Positions 26,657 to 35,554 of a stretch of DNA of 64,000 bases are shown here, one piece after another; position 1 is the first letter of the stretch, and every line of letters begins with the position of its first letter. A model generated the notes under the pieces. That model did no database searches. It worked only from the letters and a program-made list of their open reading frames with translations, and was not told the DNA's origin. Made by a program: the position numbers and the translations under genes. The DNA comes from Olsenella sp. SW781 (lineage in GTDB: Bacteria; Actinomycetota; Coriobacteriia; Coriobacteriales; Atopobiaceae): positions 62,001-126,000 of the forward strand of contig NZ_SJOU01000003.1 in assembly GCF_012027725.1 (NCBI RefSeq), read 5' to 3'.

Positions 26657-28945
26657 CTAACGCCCCGCGCCCGAGCGGTCGGCAGAAGCGCCCTCCCGAG
26701 GCGAGGCCGACCCGGCGCGCGCGCCGAGCCCGTCGAAGCGAAGCGCGAGCATCGCGACGTCGTCCTCCAGGTTCTGGCCCGTGAACCCCTCGAGGTCCGC
26801 GAGCAGGCGGGCCACGAAGCCGTCGTAGGGCTTCTCGGGAGAGGACTCGCGCATGACGGCCTCGCGCAGCCCGTCCTCGCCGAAGAAGGCCCCCCGCGGG
26901 TCGCGCGCCTCCGTCGTGCCGTCGGTGTAGAGCAGAAGGACGTCCCCGGGGACGAGGTCGACGAGACCGTCCTGGTAGTTGATGTCATGGAACGCGCCCA
27001 CCACGCCGGACTGCACGTCGAGGATCGAGATCTCGTCCGCGCCCGCGTGCACGAGCACGGCGGGGGGATGGCCGGCCGAGCAGTACCTGATCGTCGCCTC
27101 GTCGAGGTCCACGATGCCCACGAAGAGCGTGGCGAAGGTCTCGAGGCGCGAGAAGCCGAGCAGGAACTCGTTCAGCGAGCGCACCATCCGCGCAGGCGCG
27201 AGGCCCTCCCACGCGTAGGCGCCGAGCGCGGTCTTGACCGCGGCGGAGACCGAGGCGGCCTCGACCCCCTTGCCCGAGACGTCGCCCATGATGACGCAGG
27301 CGCGGTGCCCCGGGAGGCGGATGAGGTCGTAAAAGTCGCCGCCGACCGAGGCCGCCTTGGTCGCGGAGGAGTAGACGGCCTGCGAGGTGAGGCCCTCGAC
27401 CGACTGGAGCTCGTTTCTCATGCCGGTCTGGAGCGCCTGCGAGATGCGCTTGTCCTGCTCGCGCGCCTCCTCCCCCCGGGCGATGTCGCGGGCGTCGGCG
27501 GCGAGGCCCGCGAGGAAGTCGAGCTCGGTCTCGTCGAGGGGCTCCGCGCCGTCCGGGCGGAGCACGAGCAGGCACCTCCGCACGCCCGAGAGCTCGCCGA
27601 GGTCGACGAGGGCCCCGACGCACGGCTCCCCCATGTCGCGCAGCAGCGAGAAGAGCTCGGAGTCGGGGCGCACCGGCACCACGGCGACGTCCCCAGCGCG
27701 ATAGGGCTCGGCGAGGGCGTCGAGGTCGACGGGGAGCTCGCGCGAGCCCGTGAGCGGCAGGTCCGCCATCACGACGTGCTGGCGGTCGTTCTCGCGCACC
27801 GTCACCACCGCGGCGTCGAGCTCGTCTCCCGCCTCGGCGAAGACGTCGTGGATGCGGCCGAGCGCGCCCTCGCCCGTGCCCTCGGAGGCCGACGTGAGCA
27901 GCTCCTCGCGGAGCTCGGTCGCGAGCGAGGCGAGCCGGTCCGCCCGGCGCGCCCGCAGCGTGGCGAAGGCTCCCGCGAGCTGGATGGAGAGGTAGCGGGC
28001 CACCGAGTCGAGCAGGCGCGCGTCATCCTTGAGCAGCGGGTGCAGGCGACGCCACCCCACCTCGATGATCGAGATGACCCTGCCGCCGAACCACACGGGC
28101 ACCACGATGAAGCTCGTGAAGGGCGGCACGGTGTCGACCCGCATCCGGAGCACCTCGCCCGTCTCCTCGTTCAGCACGTCGCGCTTCGTGAGCCTGCCCT
28201 GGCGCAGCGAGGCGTTGGAGGGGGCGCACACGCGCAGGCGCACCGCCCTCCCCTCGCGGATGGCGAGCCGCTCCACGCTCCGGCCGAACGGCATGAAGCG
28301 GGCGAGGCGCTCGCCGTGCAGCCCGCTCGAGATGCCGCGCAGGTGGAAGCCGTCCGCCTCCGAGAGGTACACGAGCGTGCCGTCCGCCTCCATGGTGTCG
28401 GTGAGCTCCTCGAGCGTGCGCTCGAAGAGGGTGGCGATGTCCCCGGAGTCGATCGTGTCGAGCACGATGTTGAGCGTGCCCGAGAGGCGGTGGTTGGCGC
28501 GGCGGAGGTCCGCCATCGCGCGGGCCCCCTCGCGGTCGGCGAGGGCGTCGGCGTCCACGGGCATGGCGACGAGCAGGTAGGTCTCCCCCGGCGCCCGCAC
28601 GGCGTCGCAGCGCACGCGCACGGCGTGCGGCCTGCCGTCCGCCGACCTGAGCGAGGCGAGCGCCACCGAGCCGTCCGCCGGGATGCCGAGCGCGCCGACC
28701 TCGAAGGGGCCCTCGGCGGCCGGCCTCCCCTCCCGCTCGACGAGCGTGCGCACGTCGACCCCCACGAGCCCCTCCCCGGCCCCGAGGAGCTCCACGGCCT
28801 CGTCGTTGGCAAGAAGGACCCTTCCGGAGCCGTCAAAGACGAGCACGGCCTCGCACGTGAGCTGGAGGAGCTTCGAGAGGGCGCCGACGAGGCTCCCCTC
28901 GCCGATCCCCCCGACGCGCGTTGTGCTGAGCTCGCCCCTGGCCAT
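26657..28945 (-). CDS. PAS-GAF-SpoIIE PP2C-type serine phosphatase (RsbU-like)
   Basis: A 762-residue sensor phosphatase. An N-terminal PAS-like domain (about 10-120, CEAVLVFDGSGRVLLANDEA) is followed by a GAF-like region (about 155-330), a further sensor segment and a C-terminal SpoIIE/PP2C domain (about 520-735). The metal-binding blocks are GGDFYDLIRL, VIMGDVSGKGVEAA and LLLYTDGTTEARD. ATG 28945 is preceded by GGAGGGGG. Its product probably dephosphorylates the STAS domain of the downstream fusion protein, coupling an unknown signal to a stress regulator. Confidence 0.9.
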   Translation of the reverse strand: MARGELSTTRVGGIGEGSLVGALSKLLQLTCEAVLVFDGSGRVLLANDEAVELLGAGEGLVGVDVRTLVEREGRPAAEGPFEVGALGIPADGSVALASLRSADGRPHAVRVRCDAVRAPGETYLLVAMPVDADALADREGARAMADLRRANHRLSGTLNIVLDTIDSGDIATLFERTLEELTDTMEADGTLVYLSEADGFHLRGISSGLHGERLARFMPFGRSVERLAIREGRAVRLRVCAPSNASLRQGRLTKRDVLNEETGEVLRMRVDTVPPFTSFIVVPVWFGGRVISIIEVGWRRLHPLLKDDARLLDSVARYLSIQLAGAFATLRARRADRLASLATELREELLTSASEGTGEGALGRIHDVFAEAGDELDAAVVTVRENDRQHVVMADLPLTGSRELPVDLDALAEPYRAGDVAVVPVRPDSELFSLLRDMGEPCVGALVDLGELSGVRRCLLVLRPDGAEPLDETELDFLAGLAADARDIARGEEAREQDKRISQALQTGMRNELQSVEGLTSQAVYSSATKAASVGGDFYDLIRLPGHRACVIMGDVSGKGVEAASVSAAVKTALGAYAWEGLAPARMVRSLNEFLLGFSRLETFATLFVGIVDLDEATIRYCSAGHPPAVLVHAGADEISILDVQSGVVGAFHDINYQDGLVDLVPGDVLLLYTDGTTEARDPRGAFFGEDGLREAVMRESSPEKPYDGFVARLLADLEGFTGQNLEDDVAMLALRFDGLGARAGSASPREGASADRSGAGR

Positions 28946-29010
28946 GAGACCCCCTCCGTCACGACTCTCCGCATTAGCGTAGCACGCGGGAGCGACGCAC
29001 GGCCGCATAC

Positions 29011-29037
29011 GAAAACGGGCCCCTTTCGGGGCCCGTG
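29011..29037 (-). terminator. Terminator of tRNA-Leu
   Basis: On the minus strand ACGGGCCCC and GGGGCCCGT form a nine base-pair stem around GAAA, followed by TTTC. It lies nine bases after the tRNA CCA end. Confidence 0.85.
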
Positions 29038-29045
29038 CACCTTCG

Positions 29046-29136
29046 TGGTGTCGGAGGCGGGACTTGAACCCGCACGACCTTTTAGTCAGTCACTAGCACC
29101 TCAAGCTAGCGCGTCTGCCAATTCCGCCACTCCGAC
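29046..29136 (-). tRNA. tRNA-Leu (anticodon GAG)
   Basis: A 91-base class II tRNA with encoded CCA. Acceptor GTCGGAG pairs with CTCCGAC; the anticodon stem GCTAG/CTAGT region encloses CTTGAGG with anticodon GAG; a long variable arm precedes the T arm GCGGG/CCCGC with TTCAAGT. Confidence 0.93.
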
Positions 29137-29415
29137 TTGTCACTGCGCTTTCGCGCAAGGGATAGTATGCACGAGTCCCCCCGACGATGCAAGCCCCAAT
29201 CTGAGATTATTTTCGGAGCGGGATCGGCATGGGCCGGGACCCCCTCAGGCCGCACTCGCGAGTGCCCTCCGCGAGTGCGGCCTGAGGGGGGCGTCGATGG
29301 ACGCACTCGCGGGTCCTTCTCGCCCAAGCGTCCGCACTCAACGCGTTTCCGCCGCGAGTGCGGCCGCACTTGCGGAACGCACTGCCCGACGGCGTGGCCC
29401 CGGGCTCCGTCGCAC
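29137..29415. repeat. Intergenic repeat cluster, GCGAGTGCGG family
   Basis: Gene-free. A perfect inverted repeat has 20-base arms at 29240-29259 and 29271-29290. Further copies or halves of GCGAGTGCGG and its complement lie at about 29302, 29332, 29353 and 29364. One CGAGAAGGAC (complement) is at 29313-29322. I found no copy of this word elsewhere in the window. Confidence 0.7.
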
Positions 29416-29446
29416 GAAAAAAGGCGGCGACCCGAAGGCCGCCGCC
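29416..29446 (-). terminator. Terminator downstream of secG
   Basis: On the minus strand GGCGGC (29446-29441) pairs with GCCGCC (29428-29423), followed by six T. It starts 32 bases after the secG stop. Confidence 0.8.
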
Positions 29447-29477
29447 GAGAGGTGCTCCCTATTTCGTGCGAGAAGGA

Positions 29478-29729
29478 CTAGCCGAGCGTGCCCGTGGGGA
29501 ACGTGAGCGCCATCACGAGAATGCTCACGATGAAGACGGTCGCGGTGATGACCGTCAGGCGGTTGAGGTTCTTCTCGAGAACGCCCGAGCCGGTGCCGGA
29601 GTTGTAGAGCGAGGAGGCGATCATGTCGGAGACGCCCGTGCCCTTGCCTGAGTGCATGAGGACGAGGATGACGGTGAGGGCTCCGGAGAGGAACAGCAGA
29701 ACGGTCAGGATGATGTTGAGCGGGTTCAC
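29478..29729 (-). CDS. secG: Preprotein translocase subunit SecG
   Basis: Small component of the SecYEG channel, 83 residues with two membrane segments (about 2-22 and 55-77) around the loop LMHSGKGTGVSDMIASS. The start is GTG 29729 with GGAGC four bases upstream; longer frames lack a site. It closes the gap-pgk-tpiA-secG run, the usual order in Actinomycetota. The last bases before the stop are a CGAGAAGGAC copy. Confidence 0.92.
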   Translation of the reverse strand: MNPLNIILTVLLFLSGALTVILVLMHSGKGTGVSDMIASSLYNSGTGSGVLEKNLNRLTVITATVFIVSILVMALTFPTGTLG

Positions 29730-29774
29730 TGAGGCTCCTTCAGGACAGATGCATAACAACTGGTCATGGTAACA

Positions 29775-29803
29775 CAAAGGGGCCCGGACGAGGTCCGGGC
29801 CCC
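29775..29803 (-). terminator. Terminator downstream of tpiA
   Basis: An 11 base-pair perfect GC stem (29803-29793 with 29789-29779), three-base loop, then TTTGTG on the minus strand. It lies between tpiA and secG, so secG may have its own promoter or be expressed by read-through. Confidence 0.75.
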
Positions 29804-29833
29804 AGACTCCACATCTGTCGAGAAGAACGTGGC

Positions 29834-30601
29834 CTACGCCATCGCGCTCTTGACCATGGCCGCGAAGCTGTCGGCCTTGAGGGAGGCGCCGCCGACGAGC
29901 GCGCCGTCGACGTCCTCCTTCTCGAGGAAGCCGGCGATGTTCTCGGGCTTGGCGGAGCCGCCGTAGAGGACGCGGATGCCCTGGGCGACCTCCTCGCCGA
30001 AGACCTCGACGAGGGTGGCGCGGATGGCGCCGCAGACCTCCTGGGCGTCGTCGGCCGTGGCGGTCTTGCCGGTTCCGATGGCCCAGATGGGCTCGTAGGC
30101 GATCACGTACTTGGAGGGGTCGGAGATCTCCAGGCCCTCGGTGTCCTTCTTGATCTGGTCGACGACGAACTCGACGTGCTTGCCGGCCTCGCGGACCTCG
30201 AGGGACTCGCCGCAGCAGGAGATGGGCACGATGCCGTGGGCCATGAGGGCCTTGGCCTTCTTGTTCACGTCCTCGTCCGTCTCGCCGAAGTAGTCGCGGC
30301 GCTCGGAGTGGCCGATGATGCAGTAGGTGGCGCCCACGGCCTCGAGCATGTTGGGAGCGGTCTCGCCGGTGTAGGCGCCGGACTCCTCCCAGTAGACGTT
30401 CTGGCCGCCGAGGGCGAACGGGGCGGACGTCTGCTCGATGACCTCGGAGACGCCCTTGAGGTCGACGGCGGGCGGGCAGACGACGACGTCGACGTCGCCG
30501 GTGCCGTCCTTGAGCTCGTCGGCAAGGCCCTGGGCGAGGACGACGCCCTCGCTGTAGGTCTTGTTCATCTTCCAGTTGCCAGCGATCATCCTCTTACGCA
30601 T
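29834..30601 (-). CDS. tpiA: Triosephosphate isomerase
   Basis: Glycolytic isomerase of DHAP and G3P, 255 residues. [11 protein letters not shown] (substrate-binding Asn and Lys), [13 protein letters not shown] (catalytic His), [14 protein letters not shown] (catalytic Glu) and [12 protein letters not shown] (phosphate loop) are all present. ATG 30601 overlaps the end of pgk by eight bases, so the two are translationally coupled. Confidence 0.97.
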   Translation of the reverse strand: MRKRMIAGNWKMNKTYSEGVVLAQGLADELKDGTGDVDVVVCPPAVDLKGVSEVIEQTSAPFALGGQNVYWEESGAYTGETAPNMLEAVGATYCIIGHSERRDYFGETDEDVNKKAKALMAHGIVPISCCGESLEVREAGKHVEFVVDQIKKDTEGLEISDPSKYVIAYEPIWAIGTGKTATADDAQEVCGAIRATLVEVFGEEVAQGIRVLYGGSAKPENIAGFLEKEDVDGALVGGASLKADSFAAMVKSAMA

Positions 30602-31784
30602 CGAGAAGCGCCTCCACTCCAGGAAGGGCCTTGCCCTCGACGAGCTCCATGGAAGCGCCACCGCCGGTGGAGATCCAGCTCATCTTGTCGGCCAGGCCGA
30701 ACTTGTTGATGGCAGCGACGGAGTCGCCGCCGCCGATGATCGAGGTGCAGTCGGAGTCCGCGATGGCGCGGGCGACGGCCTCGGTGCCGTGGGCGAAGTT
30801 GTCGAACTCGAAGACGCCCATCGGGCCGTTCCAGAAGACGGTCTTGGCGGCCTTGACGGCGTCGGCGTAGAGCTTCTCGGTCTCGGGGCCGATGTCCATG
30901 CCCTCGCGGTCGTCGGGGATGGCGTCGGAGGCGACGACCTCCGGCACGGCGTCCTCGCCGAAGTGGTCGGCGACGCGGTTGTCGATCGGGAGAAGGATCT
31001 TGACGCCCTTCTCCTCGGCCTTCTTCAGCATCTCGCCGGCGCGCTCGACCCAGTCCTCCTCCTTGAGGGACATGCCGACGGACATGCCCTGGGCGAGGAA
31101 GAAGGTGTAGGCCATGCCGCCACCGATGATGAGGGTGTCGGCGGAGTCGATCAGGTGATCGAGGACACCGATCTTGGAGGACACCTTGGAGCCGCCGACG
31201 ATGGCGACGAAGGGGCGCTCGGGCTCGGCGAAGATGGAGGTCAGGGTGTCGACCTCCTTCTCGAGCAGGAAGCCGGCGTAGGCGGGGAGATAGGCGGCGG
31301 GGCCGACCACGGAGCCCTGGGCGCGGTGCGCGGTGCCGAAGGCGTCAAGCACGAAGATGTCGCCGTAGGAGGCGAGGGTCTTGGCGATCTCGGGGTCGTT
31401 CTTCTTCTCGCGCTTGTCAAAGCGGACGTTCTCGAGGACGAGAATCTCGCCGTCCTGGAGGGCGTCGACGGCGGCCTTGGCCTTCTCGCCGTAGGTGTCG
31501 TCGACGAACTTCACGTCATAGCCGGTGAGCTCGGCGAGCTTGTCGGCGGCCGGCTTCAGGGAGAACGCGGGCTCGGGGCCGTCGCCCTTGGGGCGGCCGA
31601 GGTGGCTCATGAGGATGATCTTGGCGCCCTTGTCCTTGAGGTACTCGATCGTGGGGATGGCGGCGCGGACGCGGGTGTCGTCCGTGACGACGCCGTCCTT
31701 CAGGGGGACGTTGAAGTCAACGCGCATGAGGACGCGCTTGCCCGCGACGTCGGCGTCGCGGACGGTCTTCTTGGTGAAGGCCAT
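30594..31784 (-). CDS. pgk: Phosphoglycerate kinase
   Basis: Transfers phosphate from 1,3-bisphosphoglycerate to ADP in glycolysis. The 396-residue protein has [12 protein letters not shown], the MSHLGRPKG substrate loop, [14 protein letters not shown], and the C-terminal nucleotide motif [19 protein letters not shown] lies seven bases before ATG 31784; a GTG two codons upstream is less likely. It lies between gap and tpiA. Confidence 0.97.
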   Translation of the reverse strand: MAFTKKTVRDADVAGKRVLMRVDFNVPLKDGVVTDDTRVRAAIPTIEYLKDKGAKIILMSHLGRPKGDGPEPAFSLKPAADKLAELTGYDVKFVDDTYGEKAKAAVDALQDGEILVLENVRFDKREKKNDPEIAKTLASYGDIFVLDAFGTAHRAQGSVVGPAAYLPAYAGFLLEKEVDTLTSIFAEPERPFVAIVGGSKVSSKIGVLDHLIDSADTLIIGGGMAYTFFLAQGMSVGMSLKEEDWVERAGEMLKKAEEKGVKILLPIDNRVADHFGEDAVPEVVASDAIPDDREGMDIGPETEKLYADAVKAAKTVFWNGPMGVFEFDNFAHGTEAVARAIADSDCTSIIGGGDSVAAINKFGLADKMSWISTGGGASMELVEGKALPGVEALLDA

Positions 31785-31880
31785 GCTCACTCCTTTGTCT
31801 GGTTCCTACGAGAAAGGGGCGCGGCCGCGGCCCCGTGAGCTGCGACCGCACCCCTGCGAAAAGCCGATGCGAAGCGTTGA

Positions 31881-32906
31881 CTACGCGACGAACTTCTCGA
31901 AGTACTTGATGGTGCGGACCATCTGGGAGGTGTAGGAGTTCTCGTTGTCGTACCAAGAGGTGACCTGAACGAGGCTCTGGCCGTTGCCGAGGTCCTGGAC
32001 CATGGTCTGGGTGGCGTCGAAGATCGAGCCGTGGGTCTCGCCGATGATGTCGGAGGAGACGATGTCGTCCTCGTTGTAGGCGAAGGTCTCGGGGATGGTC
32101 TCGGCGTAGGCCTTCATGGCAGCGTTGACCTCGTCCTTGGTGACGACCTTGTCAACCACGCAGTAGAGGTTGGTGATGGAGCCGGTGGGCGTGGGAACGC
32201 GCTGGGCGGCGCCGATCAGCTTGCCGTTGAGCTCCGGGAGGACCAGGCCGATGGCCTTGGCGGCACCCGTGGAGTTGGGGACGATGTTCTGCGCGCAGGC
32301 GCGGGAACGACGCTTGTTGCCCTTGCGCTGCGGGCCGTCGAGCGGCATCTGGTCGCCGGTGTAGGCGTGGATGGTGGTCATGATGCCGGAGACGATCGGC
32401 GCGAAGTCGTTGAGGCCCTTGGCCATCGGGGCGAGGCAGTTGGTGGTGCAGGAGGCCGCGGAGATGATGTTGTCATCGGCGGTCAGCTGCTCGTGGTTGA
32501 CGTTGTAGACAATCGTGGGGAGGTCGTTGCCCGCGGGAGCGGAGATGACGACCTTCTTGGCGCCGGCGTCGATGTGAGCCTGGGCCTTGGCCTTGGAGGT
32601 GTAGAAGCCGGTGCACTCGAGGACGACGTCAACGCCGAGCTCGCCCCAGGGGAGCTTGGAGGCGTCGGCCTCCTTGTAGATGGTGATCTTCTTGCCGTCG
32701 ACGGTGATGGAGTCCTCGCCGGCCTCGACCTTGTGGTCGCGAGCGTAGTTGCCCTGCGTGGTGTCATACTTCAGAAGGTACGCGAGCATGTCGGGGGAGG
32801 TGAGGTCGTTGATGGCGACGATCTCGGAGCCCTCGTGACCGAACATCTGACGGAAAGCCAGACGGCCGATGCGACCAAAGCCGTTGATTGCAACCTTAAC
32901 TGCCAT
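31881..32906 (-). CDS. gap: Glyceraldehyde-3-phosphate dehydrogenase, type I
   Basis: NAD-dependent glycolytic enzyme, 341 residues. NAD-binding [13 protein letters not shown] opens the protein, the catalytic Cys153 lies in [12 protein letters not shown], and the [12 protein letters not shown] block closes it. AAGGAG precedes ATG 32906. GC content and codon choice look adapted to high expression (few rare codons). It follows whiA with a 296-base gap holding a 108 bp palindrome. Confidence 0.97.
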   Translation of the reverse strand: MAVKVAINGFGRIGRLAFRQMFGHEGSEIVAINDLTSPDMLAYLLKYDTTQGNYARDHKVEAGEDSITVDGKKITIYKEADASKLPWGELGVDVVLECTGFYTSKAKAQAHIDAGAKKVVISAPAGNDLPTIVYNVNHEQLTADDNIISAASCTTNCLAPMAKGLNDFAPIVSGIMTTIHAYTGDQMPLDGPQRKGNKRRSRACAQNIVPNSTGAAKAIGLVLPELNGKLIGAAQRVPTPTGSITNLYCVVDKVVTKDEVNAAMKAYAETIPETFAYNEDDIVSSDIIGETHGSIFDATQTMVQDLGNGQSLVQVTSWYDNENSYTSQMVRTIKYFEKFVA

Positions 32907-33093
32907 GCTTTCTCCTTTCACGGGGCCGCCGGGGCTTCTCCTCGGCGGACCAAAGCACCAACATGGGCTGACGCCCCTGCCACCCGATAGTGTACCCCAC
33001 ACGCGACGGTGCGTTTCGCTAAAACTGGCACGGGGCTGAATTTAAGCCGCGGGCGCTCAGGTTTTCGCCGCCGACGTGGGATGGTTCCCGGCT

Positions 33094-33201
33094 CTCATCT
33101 GGGGACGGGTTATTTCGGCCGGAGATTCTGGGACGGGCCATGCCGCCGGCGGCATGGCCCGTCCCAGAATCTCCGGCCGAAATAACCCGTCCCCAGATGA
33201 G
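33094..33201. repeat. 108 bp perfect palindrome after whiA
   Basis: Bases 33094-33147 are the exact reverse complement of 33148-33201, with no loop. The 3' edge is one base from the whiA stop (33203-33205). As RNA it would form a very long hairpin able to block exonucleases or terminate; as DNA it could extrude a cruciform. The word GGGACGGG occurs twice in each arm. Confidence 0.95.
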
Positions 33202-33202
33202 G

Positions 33203-34132
33203 TCACTCCTCGGCCTCCTCGACGATCTGCTGGAGCCTGAGGACGCGGTGGTACATCGCGGACTTCGACGCCGGCGGGTCGAGCTCGGCGCCGAGCGCGG
33301 CGAGCGAGAGCTCCGGGTGCTCCCGGCGCGCGCGGCAGAAGGCGCGCAGCGCCGGCGGCAGCGCCGCGAGCCCCACGCCCCTCTCGGCGCGGTCGATGAG
33401 GTCGAGCTGCGAGGCGGCCGCGCCCGTCGAGCGGGCCTGGTTGGCCATCTCGGCGTTGACGCGACGGTTGACGTCGTTCTTGACGGACTTCTGCGCGCGG
33501 GCGAGCTCGACCACCCTGGCCATCCGGTGCGCCCCCATCACGCGCAGGAGCGAGATCACGTCGTCGAAGCTCTTCAGGTAGAGCGCGAAGGCGCCCCGCC
33601 GGCGGTTCAGGCGCGCCGAGACCCCGAAGGACCCGACGAGCGACACGAGCCCGCGGGCGAAGTCCTCCCCCGTCACGGCGATCTCCAGGTGGAAGTCCCC
33701 GCGCGGGTCGGCGATGAAGCCGCCCGCCATGAACGCGCCGCGCACGAAGGCCGCCCGCGCCTCGCGCGAGCGCAGCAGCGCGACCGGCACGCCCGTCGCG
33801 AGCCCGCGCCCCGGGACGAGGATCCCGAGCTTCACGAGGTCCTCGGCGAGCTCGTCCTGCTCGGGCATCTCGATCAGGTAGTTCCTCGTCTTGTGCAGGA
33901 CCGAGCGGCGCACCGTGAGCGGCGTCTCCAGGTCGAAGAGCTTGTGCGTGAGCTTGATGATCGTCCGCGCGACGGCGCCCGTCTCCGTGGCGATGCGGAT
34001 GGAGTAGCGCCCCGCCCCCCGAAACGAGAGCGTGCCGCACACGCGGATGAGCGCCGAGAGCTGGGCGAGCTCGGCGGCCGGCGCGCCCTCGACGCGGGAG
34101 AGCTCGTCCTTGACCCGGGCTGTGAACGACAT
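33203..34132 (-). CDS. whiA: Sporulation/cell-division regulator WhiA
   Basis: WhiA combines an N-terminal LAGLIDADG homing-endonuclease-like fold with a C-terminal helix-turn-helix. The 309-residue protein has the N-terminal FTARVKDELSR, the middle FVRGAFMAGGFIADP and the DNA-binding region from about 225 (NRRVNAEMANQARSTGAA), with KSAMYHRVLRL at the end. In Actinomycetota it regulates division genes. ATG 34132 follows the rapZ stop directly. The yvcK gene that normally lies between rapZ and whiA is absent. Confidence 0.95.
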   Translation of the reverse strand: MSFTARVKDELSRVEGAPAAELAQLSALIRVCGTLSFRGAGRYSIRIATETGAVARTIIKLTHKLFDLETPLTVRRSVLHKTRNYLIEMPEQDELAEDLVKLGILVPGRGLATGVPVALLRSREARAAFVRGAFMAGGFIADPRGDFHLEIAVTGEDFARGLVSLVGSFGVSARLNRRRGAFALYLKSFDDVISLLRVMGAHRMARVVELARAQKSVKNDVNRRVNAEMANQARSTGAAASQLDLIDRAERGVGLAALPPALRAFCRARREHPELSLAALGAELDPPASKSAMYHRVLRLQQIVEEAEE

Positions 34133-34133
34133 C

Positions 34134-35060
34134 CTAGCCCGTCCTCACGTTGGCGAGCGCGAGGTCGCGGTGCGAGAGCGTCACGTGGTAGCCCCCGTGC
34201 TCGAGGTAGGCCGCCGTGGCGCCGGCGATGGCGACGCTCCTGTGCTGGCCCCCCGTGCAGCCGACGGCGATGGAGAGGTGGCTCTTGCCCTCAGCCACAT
34301 AGCCGGGCATCGCCACGTCGAGCAGGCGGTACCACGCCTCGAGGAACTTCTCGGTGGTGGGGTTGCCGAGCACGAAGTCCGCGACGAGCCGGTCGTTGCC
34401 CGTGAGGGCGCGCATCTCCGGGTCGTAGAAGGGGTTCGGCAGGAAGCGCACGTCGATCATGAGGTCCGCCTCGACGGGCATGCCGTGCTTGAACCCGAAG
34501 GAGAAGACCGAGACCTCCATGAGCTGCTGGTCGGTGAGCTCGGAGAAGGCGCGGCGCAGGCGGGCGCGGAGCTCCTTGGTGGAGGTGCGGCTCGTGTCTA
34601 TCACGAGGTCGGCGGCGTCGCGCACGGCGGCGAGCTGGGTCCGCTCGCGGGCGATCGCGCTCGCCACGGTCTCGCCGGGGCCGGCGAGCGGGTGCCGGCG
34701 GCGGTTCTCGTCGTAGCGCCGCATGAGGACGTCGTCGTCGGTGTCAAGGAAGACGACCTTGCAGGAGATCTCGTGCTCGCGCAGCTGCGTGAGCGAGTCG
34801 CTGATCTCGTCGAAGAGGCCCTGGCTGCGCAGGTCGCAGGTCACGGCGAGGTGGCGCCCGACGCCCGAGTTGATGCCCACGAGCTCGGCGAGCTGCAGGA
34901 GCAGGCGCGGGGGCAGGTTGTCGATGCAGAAGTAGCCCATGTCCTCGAAGACGTGGAGGGCCTGCGTGCGGCCCGAGCCGCTCATGCCCGTGATCACCAC
35001 GACGTCGGGCACGCGGTCGCGCCCCTCGGCCGCGCGCATCTGCTGGCCGGTCGCACCCAT
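34134..35060 (-). CDS. rapZ: RapZ/YvcJ family nucleotide-binding protein
   Basis: P-loop protein that in E. coli acts as an adaptor controlling the small RNA GlmZ; its role in Gram-positives is less clear. The 308-residue product has Walker A GMSGSGRT (residues 25-32, with Arg in place of Lys, as in many actinobacterial members), the FEDMGYFCIDNLP block, VFLDTDDDVLMRRY, and the C-terminal CTGGQHRSVAIA motif. ATG 35060 is preceded by GAGGGGAG. It is directly followed by whiA. Confidence 0.94.
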   Translation of the reverse strand: MGATGQQMRAAEGRDRVPDVVVITGMSGSGRTQALHVFEDMGYFCIDNLPPRLLLQLAELVGINSGVGRHLAVTCDLRSQGLFDEISDSLTQLREHEISCKVVFLDTDDDVLMRRYDENRRRHPLAGPGETVASAIARERTQLAAVRDAADLVIDTSRTSTKELRARLRRAFSELTDQQLMEVSVFSFGFKHGMPVEADLMIDVRFLPNPFYDPEMRALTGNDRLVADFVLGNPTTEKFLEAWYRLLDVAMPGYVAEGKSHLSIAVGCTGGQHRSVAIAGATAAYLEHGGYHVTLSHRDLALANVRTG

Positions 35061-35554
35061 GGCACTCCCCTCCTCGAGGTCCTTCTCGCCGTCCTTCTCG
35101 CCAGTATACGGCAGCGGGGTCGGGCATGCCGCACGGCATGCCCGGACGGGACGTCCCCGGGCCGGCCCAGAAGGCCGCGCGGCGAGAAGGACGCGCGGCC
35201 GAGCATGCCCCCGTGCACGGAATCGCGGCTCGGGAGCCGCAGACCGTGCGCGGGGGCATGCTCGATGAAGCCGTGCCGCACGGCATGCTCGCGCGGGCCC
35301 AATTGGATGCCGACAGCGCGGGAGGGACGGACCGGGCATGCCTCCGCGCACGGATGGACCATCGTGCCATGCGGCATGCTCGGGCCGGCCCAGAGGGCCG
35401 CGTGGCGAGAAGGACGCGTAGCCGAGCATGCCCCCGCGCACAGATGGCGCGAGCATGCCCCTGCGCACGGTTTCCGGCTCCCGCGCCGCGATTCCGTGCG
35501 CAGGGGCATGCTCGACGGAAACGCGCCCCGGGAATCCACCCGGGGCGCTGGGGA
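35061..35554. repeat. Intergenic repeat cluster, GAGCATGCCCCCGCGCACGG family
   Basis: Gene-free. Inverted pairs occur at 35121-35131 with 35134-35144, 35201-35220 with 35244-35263 (one mismatch), and 35451-35470 with 35494-35513 (perfect). An extra half copy begins at 35424, and a CGGCATGC variant at about 35277 and 35336-35381. The same word forms the 28-base hairpin at 5845-5907. Four CGAGAAGGAC decamers are embedded (35079, 35091, 35183, 35406), the densest cluster in the window. Confidence 0.8.

Noticed and set aside
26987-29506. 839-residue open frame on the plus strand
   Set aside because: It is antisense to the SpoIIE gene and passes through tRNA-Leu, with low-complexity composition.
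35061-35554. CRISPR array
   Set aside because: Repeats are inverted and irregularly spaced, spacers vary widely and no cas gene is present. The same holds for the other repeat clusters.
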